Notes under the pieces: model-generated
The model's input: the letters and a program-made list of their open reading frames with translations, nothing else
What the model was told of the DNA's origin: nothing
Database searches by the model: none
In this document: positions 39,532 through 50,549 of the stretch, one piece after another
Layout: each line of letters starts with the position of its first letter
How positions within the stretch are numbered: the first letter of the stretch is position 1
Translations under genes and position numbers: made by a program
DNA from: Kluyvera ascorbata ATCC 33433
GTDB taxonomy: Bacteria; Pseudomonadota; Gammaproteobacteria; Enterobacterales; Enterobacteriaceae
Assembly: GCF_000735365.1 (NCBI RefSeq)
Contig: NZ_JMPL01000001.1
Location: 1-64,000 of the forward strand
Direction of reading: 5' to 3'
Length of the DNA: 64,000 nucleotides

Positions 39532-40410
39532 ATGAAATATTCATTAGGGCCAGTGCTTTACTACTGGTCAAAAGAGACGCTGGAAGATTTTTACCAGCAG
39601 GCCGCCGCGAGCCACGCCGATACCATTTATCTCGGTGAAGCGGTATGCAGCAAGCGCCGCGCCACCAAAGTGGGCGACTGGCTGGATATGGCAAAATCCC
39701 TCGCGGGCAGCGGCAAGCAGGTGGTGCTCTCTACGCTGGCGCTGGTTCAGGCATCGTCCGAACTGGGCGAACTCAAGCGCTACGTGGAGAACGGTGATTT
39801 TCTGATTGAAGCCAGCGACCTTGGGGTGGTGAACCTGTGCGCCGAGCGCAAGCTGCCGTTTGTCGCCGGCCATGCACTGAACTGCTACAACGCTGTCACC
39901 CTGCGGATATTGCAAAAACAGGGAATGGTACGCTGGTGTATGCCGGTTGAACTCTCTCGCGATTGGCTGGTGAACCTGCTTAATCAGTGCGAAGAGCTGG
40001 GCATCCGCGATAAGTTTGAAGTGGAAGTGCTGAGCTACGGTCATCTGCCGCTGGCCTACTCCGCCCGCTGCTTTACCGCGCGTTCGGAAGATAAGCCAAA
40101 GGATGAGTGTGAGACCTGCTGCATCAAGTACCCGAACGGGCGCAGCATGCTGTCGCAGGAGAATCAGCAGGTGTTCGTGCTGAACGGTATTCAGACCATG
40201 AGCGGCTACGTTTACAACCTCGGCAATGAACTGACATCGATGCATGGGCTGGTTGATATGGTGCGTCTGTCACCGATGGGCAATGAGACCTTCGCCATGC
40301 TCGACGCCTTCCGCGCCAACGAAAACGGCAATGCTCCGCTGCCGCTGACGGCCAATAGCGACTGTAACGGTTACTGGAAGCGTCTGGCCGGGCTGGAATT
40401 GCAGGCCTGA
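39532..40410 (+). CDS. ubiV: O2-independent ubiquinone hydroxylation protein UbiV (YhbV)
   Basis: Partner of UbiU, also a U32-family 4Fe-4S protein. 292 residues from ATG 39532, E. coli length. Start MKYSLGPVLYYWSKETLEDF, early EAVCSKRR (cysteine of the cluster), and the later cysteine cluster ARCFTARSEDKPKDECETCC (about 180-199). Cotranscribed with ubiU; the open frame extends six codons upstream of the chosen ATG without support. Confidence 0.95.
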   Translation: MKYSLGPVLYYWSKETLEDFYQQAAASHADTIYLGEAVCSKRRATKVGDWLDMAKSLAGSGKQVVLSTLALVQASSELGELKRYVENGDFLIEASDLGVVNLCAERKLPFVAGHALNCYNAVTLRILQKQGMVRWCMPVELSRDWLVNLLNQCEELGIRDKFEVEVLSYGHLPLAYSARCFTARSEDKPKDECETCCIKYPNGRSMLSQENQQVFVLNGIQTMSGYVYNLGNELTSMHGLVDMVRLSPMGNETFAMLDAFRANENGNAPLPLTANSDCNGYWKRLAGLELQA

Positions 40411-40545
40411 TAAAACCGCTCACTTTGTTAACAACAATGGTCAGATTTTAATGCATTATTAAAGATGCAGCTTTTCTGGCCGGGGATATCCCGGCTGGAA
40501 CAAGACCTTCAATCTGATGACTATGCTGTAGCAAAGTGAGCCTTT

Positions 40546-41553
40546 ATGACTGACAAAACCGTTGCATTCTCGGTGCTCGACCTCGCGCCGATCCCTCAGG
40601 GTTCCTCCGCGCGAGAAGCCTTCTCCCATTCGCTCGATCTGGCACAGCTCGCTGAAAAGCGCGGCTACCACCGCTATTGGCTGGCGGAACACCACAATAT
40701 GGTAGGTATCGCCAGCGCGGCAACTTCGGTACTGATTGGCTATCTCGCCGCCCACACCACCACGCTGCATCTGGGCTCCGGCGGCGTGATGCTGCCTAAC
40801 CACTCGCCGCTGGTGATTGCCGAGCAGTTCGGTACGCTCAATACGCTCTATCCTGGCCGTATCGATCTCGGTCTGGGGCGTGCGCCGGGCAGCGATCAGC
40901 CGACGATGCGCGCGCTGCGCCGTCATATGAGCGGCGATATCGATAACTTCCCGCGTGACGTCGCGGAGCTGGTGGACTGGTTTGATGCGGTCGACCCTGA
41001 CCCACAGGTGCGCCCGGTACCGGGCTATGGCGAGAAGATTCCGGTGTGGCTGCTCGGTTCCAGCCTGTACGGCGCGCAGCTTGCCGCGCAGCTTGGTCTG
41101 CCGTTTGCCTTCGCATCACACTTCGCGCCGGATATGCTCTTCCAGGCGCTGCATCTCTATCGCACCAACTTCAAGCCGTCGGCGCGGCTGGAGAAACCGT
41201 ACGCGATGGTGTGCATCAATATCATCGCCGCCGACAGCAACCGCGATGCCGAATTCCTCTTCACCTCAATGCAGCAGGCGTTCACCAAACTGCGCCGTGG
41301 TGAAACCGGGCAGCTACCGCCACCGATTCAGCAGATGGAACATTTCTGGTCACCATCGGAGAAATACGGCGTGGATCAGGCGCTGCGGATGTCGCTGGTG
41401 GGCGATAAGGCAAAGGTGCGCCACGGGCTGGAGTCAATTCTGCGGGAGACGCAGGCGGATGAGATTATGGTCAACGGCCAGATTTTCGATCACCAGGCGC
41501 GACTGCATTCGTTTGGGTTGGCGATGGATGTGAAGCGGGAATTGCTGGGGTAG
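40546..41553 (+). CDS. yhbW: luciferase-like monooxygenase YhbW
   Basis: 335 residues, E. coli length. Bacterial luciferase / flavin-dependent monooxygenase fold: [20 protein letters not shown] (about 5-24), [21 protein letters not shown] (about 44-64), [20 protein letters not shown] and [20 protein letters not shown]. Substrate is unknown. Monocistronic with AGTGAGC-type leader, 135 bp after ubiV, followed by a REP element. Confidence 0.92.
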   Translation: MTDKTVAFSVLDLAPIPQGSSAREAFSHSLDLAQLAEKRGYHRYWLAEHHNMVGIASAATSVLIGYLAAHTTTLHLGSGGVMLPNHSPLVIAEQFGTLNTLYPGRIDLGLGRAPGSDQPTMRALRRHMSGDIDNFPRDVAELVDWFDAVDPDPQVRPVPGYGEKIPVWLLGSSLYGAQLAAQLGLPFAFASHFAPDMLFQALHLYRTNFKPSARLEKPYAMVCINIIAADSNRDAEFLFTSMQQAFTKLRRGETGQLPPPIQQMEHFWSPSEKYGVDQALRMSLVGDKAKVRHGLESILRETQADEIMVNGQIFDHQARLHSFGLAMDVKRELLG

Positions 41554-41566
41554 CCCGGAATCAACA

Positions 41567-41638
41567 GGTAGCCCGGCCGAGCGAAGCGACGCCGGGGAAA
41601 ATCCCGGAGTCGGCGTAAACGCCTCGTCCGGGCTACAA
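41567..41638. repeat. REP-type repeat between yhbW and mtr
   Basis: GTAGCCCGG at 41571 and its inverse CCGGGCTAC near 41627 enclose GCGACGCCGGG and GGAGTCGGCGTAAACGCC, the usual two stem-loops of an enteric REP/BIME, between two convergent genes. Confidence 0.85.
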
Positions 41639-41657
41639 CGATTGTTGGATCGTTGCC

Positions 41658-42902
41658 TTACTGATAAACCGGCAGCAGATTAAAACTCGACAGCACATGC
41701 ACCAGCGCGTTACCCACACCAAACACCAGAATCAGCACAATCATCGGCTTACCGCCCCATACGCGGAATTTCGGGCTACCGAAACGCTTGCGGGATTTAC
41801 GTGCCAGCAGCGCTGGCACAATCGCCGCCCAGATGGTCGCCGCCAGCCCGGCATAGCCAATAGCGTACAGGAAACCGTTCGGCCACAGCAGACCACCGAT
41901 AATCGGCGGCAGGAAGGTTAGCAGCGCGGTTTTGAAACGGCCCAGCGCAGAATCATCAAATTTGAATAAATCCGCCAGATAGTCGAACAGACCCAGCGTC
42001 ACGCCGAGGAATGAACTCGCCACCGCGAAGTTGGAGAACACCACTAGCAGCAGGTCCAGGCTACGGCTATTGAGCACGCCGCTCAGCGCCTGCACCAGCA
42101 CATCAATGTTGCCGCCCTTCTGCGCAATACCGATAAACTCCGGACGCGGTATGTTACCCATCGTCCCCAGCAGCCAAACGGCATAAAGCGCCAGCGCCAG
42201 CAGCGTACCGTAGACCAGGCACTTCACGATGGTCTTCGGATCTTTGCCGTAGTACTTCATCAGGCTCGGTACGTTACCGTGATAGCCAAACGAGGCCAGA
42301 CAGAACGGCAGCGTCATCAGCAGGTAAGGCGTATAGCTGGCGTGCGTCTCCGCTACGTTAAACAGCGTAGCGGGCGTGACGTGGCCCATCAGGCTACCGA
42401 AGGTCAGGAAGAAGGTAATCACCTTAGCGCCCAGTACGATAGCCGTCATACGGCTTACTGCTTTGGTGCTCAACCACACCACGAACGCCACCAGCAGCGC
42501 AAAGCCAAAGCCTGCCGCACGCGCGGGAACATTCAGCGACATCTCACCGAAGGTGTGATGCAGAATGGAGCCACTCGCCGAAATATAGGCGTAGGTCAGG
42601 ATATAGAGCACGAAGGCAATGGAGATACCGTTTACCACGTTCCAGCCTTTGCCCAGCAGATCTTTAGTGATGGTGTCGAAGCTCGAGCCAATACGGTAGT
42701 TCAGGTTCGCTTCGAGGATCATCAGCCCGGAGTGCAGCATGCAGAACCAGGTAAACACCAGCGCCGCCATCGACCAGAAGAACCACGCACCGGACATAAC
42801 CACCGGCAGAGAGAACATCCCCGCACCAATGATTGTGCCGCCGATGATCACCACGCCGCCAAGCAGCGAAGGTGACGTTTGGGTGGTGGTTAGTGTCGCC
42901 AT
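41658..42902 (-). CDS. mtr: tryptophan permease Mtr
   Basis: High-affinity tryptophan (and indole) proton symporter in the inner membrane, HAAAP family. 414 residues, E. coli length, with about eleven hydrophobic segments: [22 protein letters not shown] (about 12-33), [19 protein letters not shown], and a C-terminal helix ending in [10 protein letters not shown]. Monocistronic. A TrpR-like operator lies at its promoter, so tryptophan repression is expected. Confidence 0.96.
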   Translation of the reverse strand: MATLTTTQTSPSLLGGVVIIGGTIIGAGMFSLPVVMSGAWFFWSMAALVFTWFCMLHSGLMILEANLNYRIGSSFDTITKDLLGKGWNVVNGISIAFVLYILTYAYISASGSILHHTFGEMSLNVPARAAGFGFALLVAFVVWLSTKAVSRMTAIVLGAKVITFFLTFGSLMGHVTPATLFNVAETHASYTPYLLMTLPFCLASFGYHGNVPSLMKYYGKDPKTIVKCLVYGTLLALALYAVWLLGTMGNIPRPEFIGIAQKGGNIDVLVQALSGVLNSRSLDLLLVVFSNFAVASSFLGVTLGLFDYLADLFKFDDSALGRFKTALLTFLPPIIGGLLWPNGFLYAIGYAGLAATIWAAIVPALLARKSRKRFGSPKFRVWGGKPMIVLILVFGVGNALVHVLSSFNLLPVYQ

Positions 42903-42954
42903 ACAGCCTTTTCTCCAGTGTATTGTTTTGCTACTGCATTTTAATGTGTCGCAC

Positions 42955-42974
42955 TGTACCAGTACACGAGTACA
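42955..42974. promoter_or_regulatory. TrpR operator at the mtr promoter
   Basis: On the minus strand TGTACTCGTGTACTGGTACA carries the paired GTACT(C/A)G-type half-sites of TrpR operators and lies 53-72 bp upstream of the mtr start. It closely resembles the mtr operator of E. coli as I recall it. I did not identify a complete TyrR box. Confidence 0.7.
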
Positions 42975-42982
42975 AATGAAAT

Positions 42983-43013
42983 AAAAAAAGCCCCAATCAT
43001 GACGATCGGGGCT
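42983..43013 (-). terminator. deaD terminator
   Basis: On the minus strand AGCCCCGATCG...CATGATTGGGGCT is followed by seven T residues, 35 bases after the deaD stop. Confidence 0.85.
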
Positions 43014-43047
43014 GTATATATTACTTTACGCTTTTAAACCGTGAGGC

Positions 43048-45009
43048 TTATGCGTCACCGCCGAAACGACGACGACCGGTAGAGTCATCACGACGTGGAG
43101 CAGAAGTGCCAGCATCATCACGGCGCGGCGCACGGTTACCACCGTCACGACGTTCACCGCTGAAACGACGACCATCACCACGGCCGCCTTCACGACGCTC
43201 ACCACCGAAACCACGACCGCCTTCGCGACGTTCGCCACCGAAGCTACGACCGCCTTCACGGCGTTCGCCGCCGAAGCTACGACCGCTACGCTCTGGACGA
43301 GGCTGCGCGTCGCCGATCAGCTGCATGTTCATCGGTTTGTTGAGGATGCGGGTACGAGTAAAGTGCTGCAGTACTTCGCCCGGCATGCCTTTTGGCAGTT
43401 CGATAGTAGAGTGGGTACCGAACAGCTTGATGTTACCGATGTAACGGCTGCTGATGTCGCCTTCGTTCGCGATAGCGCCAACGATGTGACGAACTTCAAC
43501 GCCGTCATCACGGCCCACTTCAATGCGGTACAGTTCCATATCGCCAACGTCACGACGTTCGCGTTTAGGACGATCTTCGCCACCACGGTCATTACGATCG
43601 CGTGGACCACGGTCGTTACGGTCACGACGTTCGAAACGATCGTCACGGTCACGGAACTCACGCTTAGGACGCATTGGCGCATCTGGTGGAACGATCAGAG
43701 AACGTTCGCCCTGTGCCATTTTCAACAACGCAGCGGCCAGCGTTTCAACGTCCAGCTCTTCGCCTTCCGCGGTCGGCTGGATTTGCGCCAGCAGTGCACG
43801 GTACTGATCCAGATCGCTGCTTTCCAGCTGCTGCTGTACTTTCGCGGCGAATTTTTCCAGGCGGCGTTTGCCCAGCAGATCTGCGTTTGGCAGCTCAACT
43901 TCTGGAATGGTCAGCTTCATAGTACGTTCGATGTTGCGCAGCAGACGACGCTCGCGGTTCTCGACGAACAGCAGCGCACGGCCAGCACGACCCGCACGAC
44001 CGGTACGACCGATACGGTGAACGTAAGACTCGGAGTCCATCGGGATGTCGTAGTTAACGACCAGGCTGATACGCTCAACGTCCAGACCACGTGCCGCAAC
44101 GTCGGTTGCGATCAGGATATCCAGACGACCGTCTTTCAGACGATCCAGAGTCTGCTCACGCAGGGACTGGTTCATGTCACCGTTCAGCGCAGCGCTGTTG
44201 TAGCCGCTACGTTCCAGGGCTTCAGCCACTTCCAGGGTCGCGTTTTTGGTACGAACGAAGATAATCGCCGCATCAAAATCTTCAGCTTCCAGGAAACGTA
44301 CCAGCGCTTCATTTTTGCGCATGCCGTACACAGACCAGTAGCTCTGGCTGATGTCAGGACGGGTCGTTACGCTGGACTGAATGCGTACTTCCTGTGGATC
44401 TTTCATAAAGCGACGGGTAATACGACGGATAGCTTCCGGCATGGTTGCAGAGAACAGAGCGGTCTGATGACCTTCTGGAATCTGAGCCATGATGGTTTCA
44501 ACGTCTTCGATAAAGCCCATACGCAGCATTTCATCAGCTTCGTCCAGTACCAGACCGCTCAGTTTAGAGAGATCCAGAGTACCGCGCTTCAGGTGGTCAA
44601 GCAGACGACCTGGGGTACCGACGACAATCTGTGGCCCTTGACGCAGGGCACGTAACTGCACGTCATAACGCTGGCCGCCGTACAGGGCAACCACGTTTAC
44701 GCCGCGCATATGTTTAGAGAACTCAGTCATGGCTTCAGCTACCTGAACCGCCAGTTCGCGGGTCGGTGCCAACACCAGAATCTGTGGTGCTTTCAGCTCA
44801 GGATCAAGATTGTTCAGCAGTGGCAGGGAAAACGCTGCGGTTTTACCACTACCTGTCTGGGCCATACCCAGAACGTCACGACCGCCCAGCAGGTGCGGAA
44901 TGCACTCAGCCTGGATCGGAGATGGTTTTTCGTAACCCAGATCGGTAAGGGCTTCAAGGATAGGAGCCTTCAGGCCCAGATCTGCAAAAGTGGTTTCGAA
45001 TTCAGCCAT
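43048..45009 (-). CDS. deaD: ATP-dependent RNA helicase DeaD (CsdA)
   Basis: Cold-shock DEAD-box helicase acting in ribosome assembly and mRNA decay. 653 residues from ATG 45009 (E. coli 629). All core motifs present: [10 protein letters not shown] (I), PTRELA (Ia), DEAD (II), SATMP (III), and [11 protein letters not shown] (VI), then the RNA-binding domain ([20 protein letters not shown]) and an Arg/Gly-rich tail. The tail has three [10 protein letters not shown]-type units plus more, making it longer than in E. coli. It is translated from inside the stop of yrbN (8-nt overlap). Confidence 0.96.
   Translation of the reverse strand: MAEFETTFADLGLKAPILEALTDLGYEKPSPIQAECIPHLLGGRDVLGMAQTGSGKTAAFSLPLLNNLDPELKAPQILVLAPTRELAVQVAEAMTEFSKHMRGVNVVALYGGQRYDVQLRALRQGPQIVVGTPGRLLDHLKRGTLDLSKLSGLVLDEADEMLRMGFIEDVETIMAQIPEGHQTALFSATMPEAIRRITRRFMKDPQEVRIQSSVTTRPDISQSYWSVYGMRKNEALVRFLEAEDFDAAIIFVRTKNATLEVAEALERSGYNSAALNGDMNQSLREQTLDRLKDGRLDILIATDVAARGLDVERISLVVNYDIPMDSESYVHRIGRTGRAGRAGRALLFVENRERRLLRNIERTMKLTIPEVELPNADLLGKRRLEKFAAKVQQQLESSDLDQYRALLAQIQPTAEGEELDVETLAAALLKMAQGERSLIVPPDAPMRPKREFRDRDDRFERRDRNDRGPRDRNDRGGEDRPKRERRDVGDMELYRIEVGRDDGVEVRHIVGAIANEGDISSRYIGNIKLFGTHSTIELPKGMPGEVLQHFTRTRILNKPMNMQLIGDAQPRPERSGRSFGGERREGGRSFGGERREGGRGFGGERREGGRGDGRRFSGERRDGGNRAPRRDDAGTSAPRRDDSTGRRRFGGDA
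43182..43280. repeat. 33-bp tandem repeat (3 copies) in the deaD RGG tail
   Basis: Three consecutive 33-bp units (43182-43214, 43215-43247, 43248-43280), each encoding an 11-residue [12 protein letters not shown] block, with a few synonymous or conservative changes. In-frame unit length permits copy-number variation. Confidence 0.85.
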
Positions 45010-45082
45010 GTAGTACAAGTGCCTCGATATTAATGGCGGCCAGTCTACATAACTCATCATGAAATTGATCTGCAATTTTCAT
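45002..45082 (-). CDS. yrbN: small protein YrbN
   Basis: 26-residue open frame directly upstream of deaD. It begins [18 protein letters not shown] and overlaps the deaD start by eight bases (the yrbN stop TGA lies just after the deaD ATG, out of frame). E. coli YrbN (26 residues, [18 protein letters not shown]...) is nearly identical. The overlap implies translational coupling of deaD to this peptide. No known biochemical activity. Confidence 0.9.
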   Translation of the reverse strand: MKIADQFHDELCRLAAINIEALVLHG

Positions 45083-45188
45083 TGAAAAGTGTGAACCGGC
45101 TCAAAGTAGGTGTATTAACGAACAACAACGCCCTCACCCGCGAAGGTGATGGCAATCAAAAAAGATTACGGGCTGATGTAGTCGTCAG

Positions 45189-46073
45189 CTATTGCTGGTC
45201 CGATTCTGCCAGGTCATCTTGGTCCTGGCCCAGGAGCGATAATTCCAACAATGCGTATCGGTGCTCAACGTAGTTATGTACGTTGTTGGCAACCGCCAGT
45301 TTGAACAGTGCCGTAGCGCTGTTCTTGTCCCCAAGACTTAGGTAATACTTACCTAAATAGAAGTTGGTTTCACTGAGATGCTCAGCGAGCGAGGTGTTAT
45401 CCGTTGCGTCCGCCTTCAGGCGCTCCATTAACGTTTTTTCGTCAATGTTGCCTAAGTAGAACTCGACAATGTTCCATCCCCACTGTTCTTTATCCGATTT
45501 GTCGAAGCGTTGCTTCAACGCATCTTTCGCCTGCTTCTCATCGAGCTTCTGCTCAGCGAGATAAAGCCACAGACTGCGGAAAGGATCATTGGGATCGTCT
45601 TGATAAAACGCCAGCAGATCATCTTGCGCTAACTTCGCACGGCCACCGTAATAAAGCGCGATGCCGCGGTTCAAGTGCGCATAATTGTAAGTTGGATCAA
45701 GCTCAAGTACAGAATCAAACGCTTCATAGGCAGCATCAAAATTGCCTGCCTGCGTTAAATAAATGCCTAAGTAATTGAATACTTCAGGCATATCAGGTCG
45801 GATTGCCAGCGCTTGCGAGAAATCGTTACGCGCTAATGCCCTCAGACCGAGACTATCATACAACACTCCGCGCTCATATAAAAGCTGTGCGCGTTCGTCA
45901 TCGGTTAAAGCCCGACTGGCAAGTATTTGTTCCATGCGTGCCAGGATCACTTCCTGCTGTAACGTCGGTTGCAATGGCACTGCGAGGACTTCACTCTTAC
46001 GCCAGGCAGAGTTGCTGCATCCTGCCAGCGTGAGTGCTGTCGCAACGAAACACCAGCGCAAAAAAGGCTTCAT
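45189..46073 (-). CDS. nlpI: TPR lipoprotein NlpI
   Basis: Outer-membrane lipoprotein that acts as an adaptor for the protease Prc and regulates cell-wall endopeptidases such as MepS. 294 residues, E. coli length. Signal peptide with lipobox TLAGC, lipidated at C19; TPR-like repeats at about 62-165 ([56 protein letters not shown]). Transcribed after pnp and before yrbN-deaD, as in E. coli. Confidence 0.96.
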   Translation of the reverse strand: MKPFLRWCFVATALTLAGCSNSAWRKSEVLAVPLQPTLQQEVILARMEQILASRALTDDERAQLLYERGVLYDSLGLRALARNDFSQALAIRPDMPEVFNYLGIYLTQAGNFDAAYEAFDSVLELDPTYNYAHLNRGIALYYGGRAKLAQDDLLAFYQDDPNDPFRSLWLYLAEQKLDEKQAKDALKQRFDKSDKEQWGWNIVEFYLGNIDEKTLMERLKADATDNTSLAEHLSETNFYLGKYYLSLGDKNSATALFKLAVANNVHNYVEHRYALLELSLLGQDQDDLAESDQQ

Positions 46074-46150
46074 TTCCCACTCCCGAAGACAACAATTGGA
46101 TGAACGTCCTGTCCCCCGCCTGCAAACAAGGCATCCTGCCAGCTAAATGT

Positions 46151-46172
46151 GCCCTCCGCAAACGCGGAGGGC
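46151..46172 (-). terminator. hairpin after pnp
   Basis: 9-bp stem GCCCTCCGC / GCGGAGGGC with a 4-nt loop lies between the pnp stop and nlpI. The trailing sequence ACATTTAGC is only partly T-rich, so it may be a partial terminator allowing read-through to nlpI. Confidence 0.5.
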
Positions 46173-46184
46173 AAAAGGCAAACC

Positions 46185-48320
46185 TTACTCGCCCTGTTCC
46201 GCTACCGGAGCTTCCGGTGCGGCGGCAGGCTGAGACTGCTCGGTTGCTTCTTTAATGCTAAGACGGATACGGCCCTGACGGTCAACTTCCAGAACCTTAA
46301 CCGGTACTTCCTGGTTCATCTGCAGGTAGTCGGTCACTTTCTCAACGCGCTTGTCAGCGATCTGAGAGATGTGTACCAGACCTTCTTTACCGCCACCGAT
46401 GGCAACGAACGCGCCAAAGTCAACGATACGGGTCACTTTACCGTTGTAGATACGACCTACTTCGATTTCTGCAGTGATCTCTTCGATACGACGGATAGCG
46501 AATTTCGCTTTCTCACCGTCGGTCGCTGCGATCTTAACGGTACCGTCATCTTCGATTTCGATGGTGGTGCCGGTTTCTTCGGTCAGGGCACGGATTACAG
46601 AACCGCCTTTACCGATAACGTCTTTGATCTTGTCTGGATTGATCTTGATGGTGTGGATACGTGGAGCGAACTGAGAAATGTCGCCACGTGGCGCGTTAAT
46701 CGCCTGTTCCATCACGCCCAGGATGTGCAGACGCGCACCTTTAGCCTGGTTCAGAGCAACCTGCATGATCTCTTTGGTGATACCTTCAATTTTGATATCC
46801 ATCTGCAGTGCAGAGATACCGTCGCGGGAACCCGCAACTTTGAAGTCCATATCGCCCAGGTGGTCTTCGTCGCCCAGGATGTCAGACAGAACAACAAAGT
46901 TGTCGCCTTCTTTCACCAGACCCATCGCGATACCCGCAACGGCAGCTTTGATTGGCACGCCTGCGTCCATCAGCGCCAGGGAAGCACCACAAACGGAAGC
47001 CATGGAAGAAGAACCGTTAGATTCGGTGATTTCAGAAACCACACGAACGGTGTACGGGAATTTGTCCAGCTCTGGCATTACCGCCAGCACGCCGCGTTTC
47101 GCCAGGCGACCGTGACCAATTTCACGACGCTTAGGAGAACCGACCATACCGGTTTCACCTACGCAGTACGGAGGGAAGTTGTAGTGGAACAGGAAGTTGT
47201 CAGTACGCTCGCCCATCAGTTCGTCGAGGTTCTGTGCATCACGGGTGGTGCCCAGGGTCGCCGTAACCAGCGCCTGAGTTTCGCCACGGGTGAACAGCGC
47301 GGAACCGTGAGTACGTGGCAGAACGCCAGTACGTACGTCCAGACCACGGATCATGTCTTTTTCGCGACCATCAATACGCGGCTCGCCTGCCAGTACGCGG
47401 CTACGAACAACGTTTTTCTCGATAGCGTGCAGGATTTCACCCAGTTCGTTAGCGTCCAGGGTTTCGTCTTCTGCAGTCAGCTGAGCGATAACTTCAGATT
47501 TGATCACGTCAACCTGAGCATAACGCTCCTGTTTATCGGTGATGCGGTAAGCGTCGCTCAGGCGAGATTCTGCCAGCGCAGCAACGCGCGCGTTCAGCGC
47601 TTCGTTGACGGCTTCTGGCTGCCAATCCCAACGTGGTTTGCCGGCTTCTTTAACCAGATCGTTGATTTCTTTGATAACAACCTGCTGCTGCTCGTGACCG
47701 AATACTACGGCGCCCAGCATCTGGTCTTCGCTCAGCAGTTCTGCTTCGGATTCAACCATCAGTACAGCAGCTTCGGTACCGGCAACAACCAGGTCCAGCT
47801 TGCTTTCTTTCAGCTCGTCCTGAGTCGGGTTCAGCACGTACTGGTCATTGATGTAACCCACGCGAGCAGAACCGATTGGACCGTTGAACGGAATACCGGA
47901 CAGGGACAGGGCAGCAGATGCGCCAATCATAGCAACGATGTCTGGGTTAACCTGTGGGTTAACGGAAACCACGGTCGCGATAACCTGAACTTCGTTAACG
48001 AAGCCTTCTGGGAACAGCGGGCGAACCGGGCGGTCAATCAGACGCGCGATCAGGGTTTCGCCTTCGCTTGGGCGGCCTTCACGACGGAAGAAGCTACCTG
48101 GAATACGACCAGCAGCGTAGGTACGCTCCTGATAGTTAACGGTCAGCGGGAAGAAGTCCTGGCCTGGTTTCGCTTTTTTCTGACCGACAACGGTAACGAA
48201 TACCGCAGTGTCATCCATGCTAACCATAACAGCGGCAGTTGCCTGACGCGCCATCATGCCGGTTTCCAGCGTTACGGTGTGTTGGCCGTACTGGAACTTA
48301 CGAACGATCGGATTAAGCAA
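46185..48320 (-). CDS. pnp: polyribonucleotide nucleotidyltransferase (PNPase)
   Basis: Phosphorolytic 3'-5' exoribonuclease and degradosome member. 711 residues from TTG 48320, the same start codon and length as in E. coli, with AAGGA upstream. Two RNase PH domains (about 5-300 and 310-540; [39 protein letters not shown], and the catalytic Asp region [17 protein letters not shown]), then KH ([14 protein letters not shown]) and S1 ([24 protein letters not shown]). The leader holds the RNase III hairpin used for autoregulation. Confidence 0.97.
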   Translation of the reverse strand: MLNPIVRKFQYGQHTVTLETGMMARQATAAVMVSMDDTAVFVTVVGQKKAKPGQDFFPLTVNYQERTYAAGRIPGSFFRREGRPSEGETLIARLIDRPVRPLFPEGFVNEVQVIATVVSVNPQVNPDIVAMIGASAALSLSGIPFNGPIGSARVGYINDQYVLNPTQDELKESKLDLVVAGTEAAVLMVESEAELLSEDQMLGAVVFGHEQQQVVIKEINDLVKEAGKPRWDWQPEAVNEALNARVAALAESRLSDAYRITDKQERYAQVDVIKSEVIAQLTAEDETLDANELGEILHAIEKNVVRSRVLAGEPRIDGREKDMIRGLDVRTGVLPRTHGSALFTRGETQALVTATLGTTRDAQNLDELMGERTDNFLFHYNFPPYCVGETGMVGSPKRREIGHGRLAKRGVLAVMPELDKFPYTVRVVSEITESNGSSSMASVCGASLALMDAGVPIKAAVAGIAMGLVKEGDNFVVLSDILGDEDHLGDMDFKVAGSRDGISALQMDIKIEGITKEIMQVALNQAKGARLHILGVMEQAINAPRGDISQFAPRIHTIKINPDKIKDVIGKGGSVIRALTEETGTTIEIEDDGTVKIAATDGEKAKFAIRRIEEITAEIEVGRIYNGKVTRIVDFGAFVAIGGGKEGLVHISQIADKRVEKVTDYLQMNQEVPVKVLEVDRQGRIRLSIKEATEQSQPAAAPEAPVAEQGE

Positions 48321-48396
48321 AATTCTATCCTTTCTTATTAAATGGCGGCACACCCTCTGGCGTACCGACCGATGAAACCGATCTTCTTTGCATCCT

Positions 48397-48451
48397 CGCG
48401 ACTAATGACAACCCTAACCCGATGCGGGTAAAGCCTCTCATTAGCCGCGCG
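48397..48451 (-). promoter_or_regulatory. pnp leader hairpin (RNase III autoregulatory stem)
   Basis: Long stem in the 5' leader, pairing CGGCTAATGA with TCATTAGTCG plus flanking GCGCG sequence, 77 bases before the TTG start. It corresponds to the E. coli pnp leader stem that RNase III cuts and PNPase then destabilises. In E. coli the small RNA SraG is encoded opposite this leader; a counterpart on the plus strand is possible but was not demonstrated. Confidence 0.7.
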
Positions 48452-48488
48452 AACCTCTGCAACGAAGAATATGCACAACAACAATACA

Positions 48489-48517
48489 TTATACCCGTTA
48501 TCTTTCAAAATACTGCT
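48489..48517 (-). promoter_or_regulatory. pnp promoter in the rpsO-pnp gap
   Basis: Perfect minus-strand -10 TATAAT (48489-48494) preceded by GG; the -35 at the expected 17-bp distance is weak (GCAGTA). Its place between the rpsO terminator and the leader hairpin fits the known second pnp promoter. Confidence 0.65.
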
Positions 48518-48633
48518 GTGTCGGTAATTTCAGCTCAATTTTGTCTAAACAAGACGTAGACAGGGAGGATTACCGGGGCACAAACAGCGTTTCTACGGGC
48601 ACTCTGTTCTCTTAAATTGGCGTTGTCTGGTGG

Positions 48634-48662
48634 AAAAAAGGGGCCATAAAGGCCCCTCTTTC
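48634..48662 (-). terminator. rpsO terminator
   Basis: Minus-strand stem AGGGGCC / GGCCCCT followed by six T residues, 15 bases after the rpsO stop. It matches the t1 terminator position between rpsO and pnp. Confidence 0.9.
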
Positions 48663-48677
48663 TGAAACTCGCTAGAA

Positions 48678-48992
<315 letters not shown>

Positions 48993-49055
48993 TCAGCAAC
49001 CCCTGATGTAACGCTTGCCAATTGTTAAACAATTAAGCAGGCGTTAAGCCGCGAT

Positions 49056-49084
49056 ATTCTACTCGCAGCGCTCTGTTATCGCAA
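49056..49084 (-). promoter_or_regulatory. rpsO promoter
   Basis: Minus-strand -35 TTGCGA (49079-49084) and -10 TAGAAT (49056-49061), 17 bp apart, about 110 bp upstream of the S15 start, within the truB-rpsO gap. Same boxes as I recall for E. coli rpsO. Confidence 0.8.
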
Positions 49085-49099
49085 GCCACACAATCTGAC

Positions 49100-50044
49100 T
49101 TACTCGGTGTATTCGACCACCAGACGGCGTGGTGCCACGCGGCCTTCGTCGTCGATTTCACCCATGCCAAGAAATTTGCCTTCTTCACCTTCCGTCACGC
49201 GTACCAGACCTTCCAGAGGCGCGCCTGACGTCCGCACCGGGTTACCATTTTTAAAGTAGACCGATGAGGTTAAAGGAATATTGACTATCGGATAGTCTGA
49301 AGCCGGACTGTCCATTGGCATTAATAGCGGATCGAGCAGTTCCGCTGCCGGAACGCCCTGCTGCTCAGCCTGTTCGACCAGGGCATGCAGTTGCTCCAGC
49401 GTAACCATACGGTCGACCGGGTATTTGCTGACCGCCAGACGACGCAGGAAAATCACGTGCGCGCCGCAGCCGAGCTTTTCACCCAGATCGTCGATAATGG
49501 TACGAATATAGGTGCCTTTCGAGCAGTGAATCTCCAGCTCCAGTTCGTTACCTTCGTGGCGGATAAACAGCAGCTCATAGACGGTAATCGGGCGGGCTTC
49601 ACGCGGTACGTCGATGCCCTGACGTGCATATTCGTAAAGCTTTTTACCCTGGTACTTCAGCGCCGAGTACATGGATGGCACCTGCTGGGTGTCTCCACGG
49701 AAGCTCTCCAGCGCCTCAGCCAGCTGTGCATCGCTGAAGGTCACCGGACGTTCTTCCACGATCTGACCATCGGCATCCGAGGTATCGGTGCGCTGACCCA
49801 GGCGGGCAATCACACGATAACGCTTGTCGGAGTCCAGAAGATACTGAGAAAACTTGGTGGCTTCACCGAGGCAAATCGGCAACATGCCGGTAGCCAGCGG
49901 GTCCAGCGCGCCGGTATGCCCGGCGCGGTTGGCGTTATAAATACGCTTTACCTTCTGCAGCACATCATTGCTGGACGCGCCTTGCGGTTTGTCCAGCAAC
50001 AATACGCCGTGAATATCACGGCCGCGACGACGAGGACGACTCAT
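49100..50044 (-). CDS. truB: tRNA pseudouridine-55 synthase TruB
   Basis: Makes pseudouridine 55 in the T loop of all tRNAs and acts as a tRNA chaperone. 314 residues, E. coli length. Catalytic aspartate D48 in [35 protein letters not shown] and the C-terminal PUA domain are present. It overlaps the rbfA stop by one base (TGATG), a sign of translational coupling. Confidence 0.97.
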   Translation of the reverse strand: MSRPRRRGRDIHGVLLLDKPQGASSNDVLQKVKRIYNANRAGHTGALDPLATGMLPICLGEATKFSQYLLDSDKRYRVIARLGQRTDTSDADGQIVEERPVTFSDAQLAEALESFRGDTQQVPSMYSALKYQGKKLYEYARQGIDVPREARPITVYELLFIRHEGNELELEIHCSKGTYIRTIIDDLGEKLGCGAHVIFLRRLAVSKYPVDRMVTLEQLHALVEQAEQQGVPAAELLDPLLMPMDSPASDYPIVNIPLTSSVYFKNGNPVRTSGAPLEGLVRVTEGEEGKFLGMGEIDDEGRVAPRRLVVEYTE

Positions 50045-50448
50045 CAGTCCTCCTTGCTGTCGTCCGCTGGGTTCACACGACGTTCGTCGTCATGCTTCAC
50101 CACGCTGGTCACCAGGTTAGACATGCGCATACCTTCAACCAGCGAGTTGTCGTAGAAGAAGGTCAGTTCCGGCACGATACGCAGGCGCATCGCTTTCCCC
50201 AGCAGGGAGCGGATAAAGCCAGAGGCTTCCTGCAGCGCTTTGATGCCGGCTTTAATCGCCGCTTCATCTTTGTCGTTGAGGAAGGTGACAAACACTTTGG
50301 CATAGGCCAGGTCACGAGACATTTCGACACCGGAAACGGTAGTCATCATGCCCAGACGAGGATCTTTAATTTCGCGCTGCAGGATGATTGCGATCTCTTT
50401 TTGCATCTCCTGGGCCACGCGCTGCGGGCGACCAAATTCTTTCGCCAT
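50044..50448 (-). CDS. rbfA: 30S ribosome-binding factor RbfA
   Basis: Late 30S maturation and cold-adaptation factor with a KH-like fold. 134 residues from ATG 50448 (E. coli 133), which has GGAG upstream; an in-frame ATG six codons earlier is ignored. Sequence near-identical to E. coli: [42 protein letters not shown], and [21 protein letters not shown]. Lies after infB with a hairpin between. Confidence 0.97.
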   Translation of the reverse strand: MAKEFGRPQRVAQEMQKEIAIILQREIKDPRLGMMTTVSGVEMSRDLAYAKVFVTFLNDKDEAAIKAGIKALQEASGFIRSLLGKAMRLRIVPELTFFYDNSLVEGMRMSNLVTSVVKHDDERRVNPADDSKED

Positions 50449-50465
50449 AATAAATTCTCCAGACA

Positions 50466-50489
50466 AAAAAGGGGCTATCAGCCCCTTTT
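50466..50489 (-). terminator. hairpin between infB and rbfA
   Basis: Minus-strand stem AAGGGGCT / AGCCCCTT followed by six T residues. A REP-like remnant (GCCGGG...CCCGGCCTAC) lies beside it at about 50500-50527. Because rbfA and truB are part of the same transcription unit in E. coli, read-through is likely. Confidence 0.7.
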
Positions 50490-50549
50490 GAAATAATTGC
50501 CGGGTTGCACGAGGCTTTCCCGGCCTACAATCGACAATCTTAACGAAGA

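Noticed and set aside
46149-48341. 730-codon open frame on the plus strand opposite pnp
   Set aside because: It is the antisense shadow of a highly expressed GC-rich gene: composition is unnatural (rich in N, Q, F, H, R), there is no domain, and pnp on the other strand is certain.
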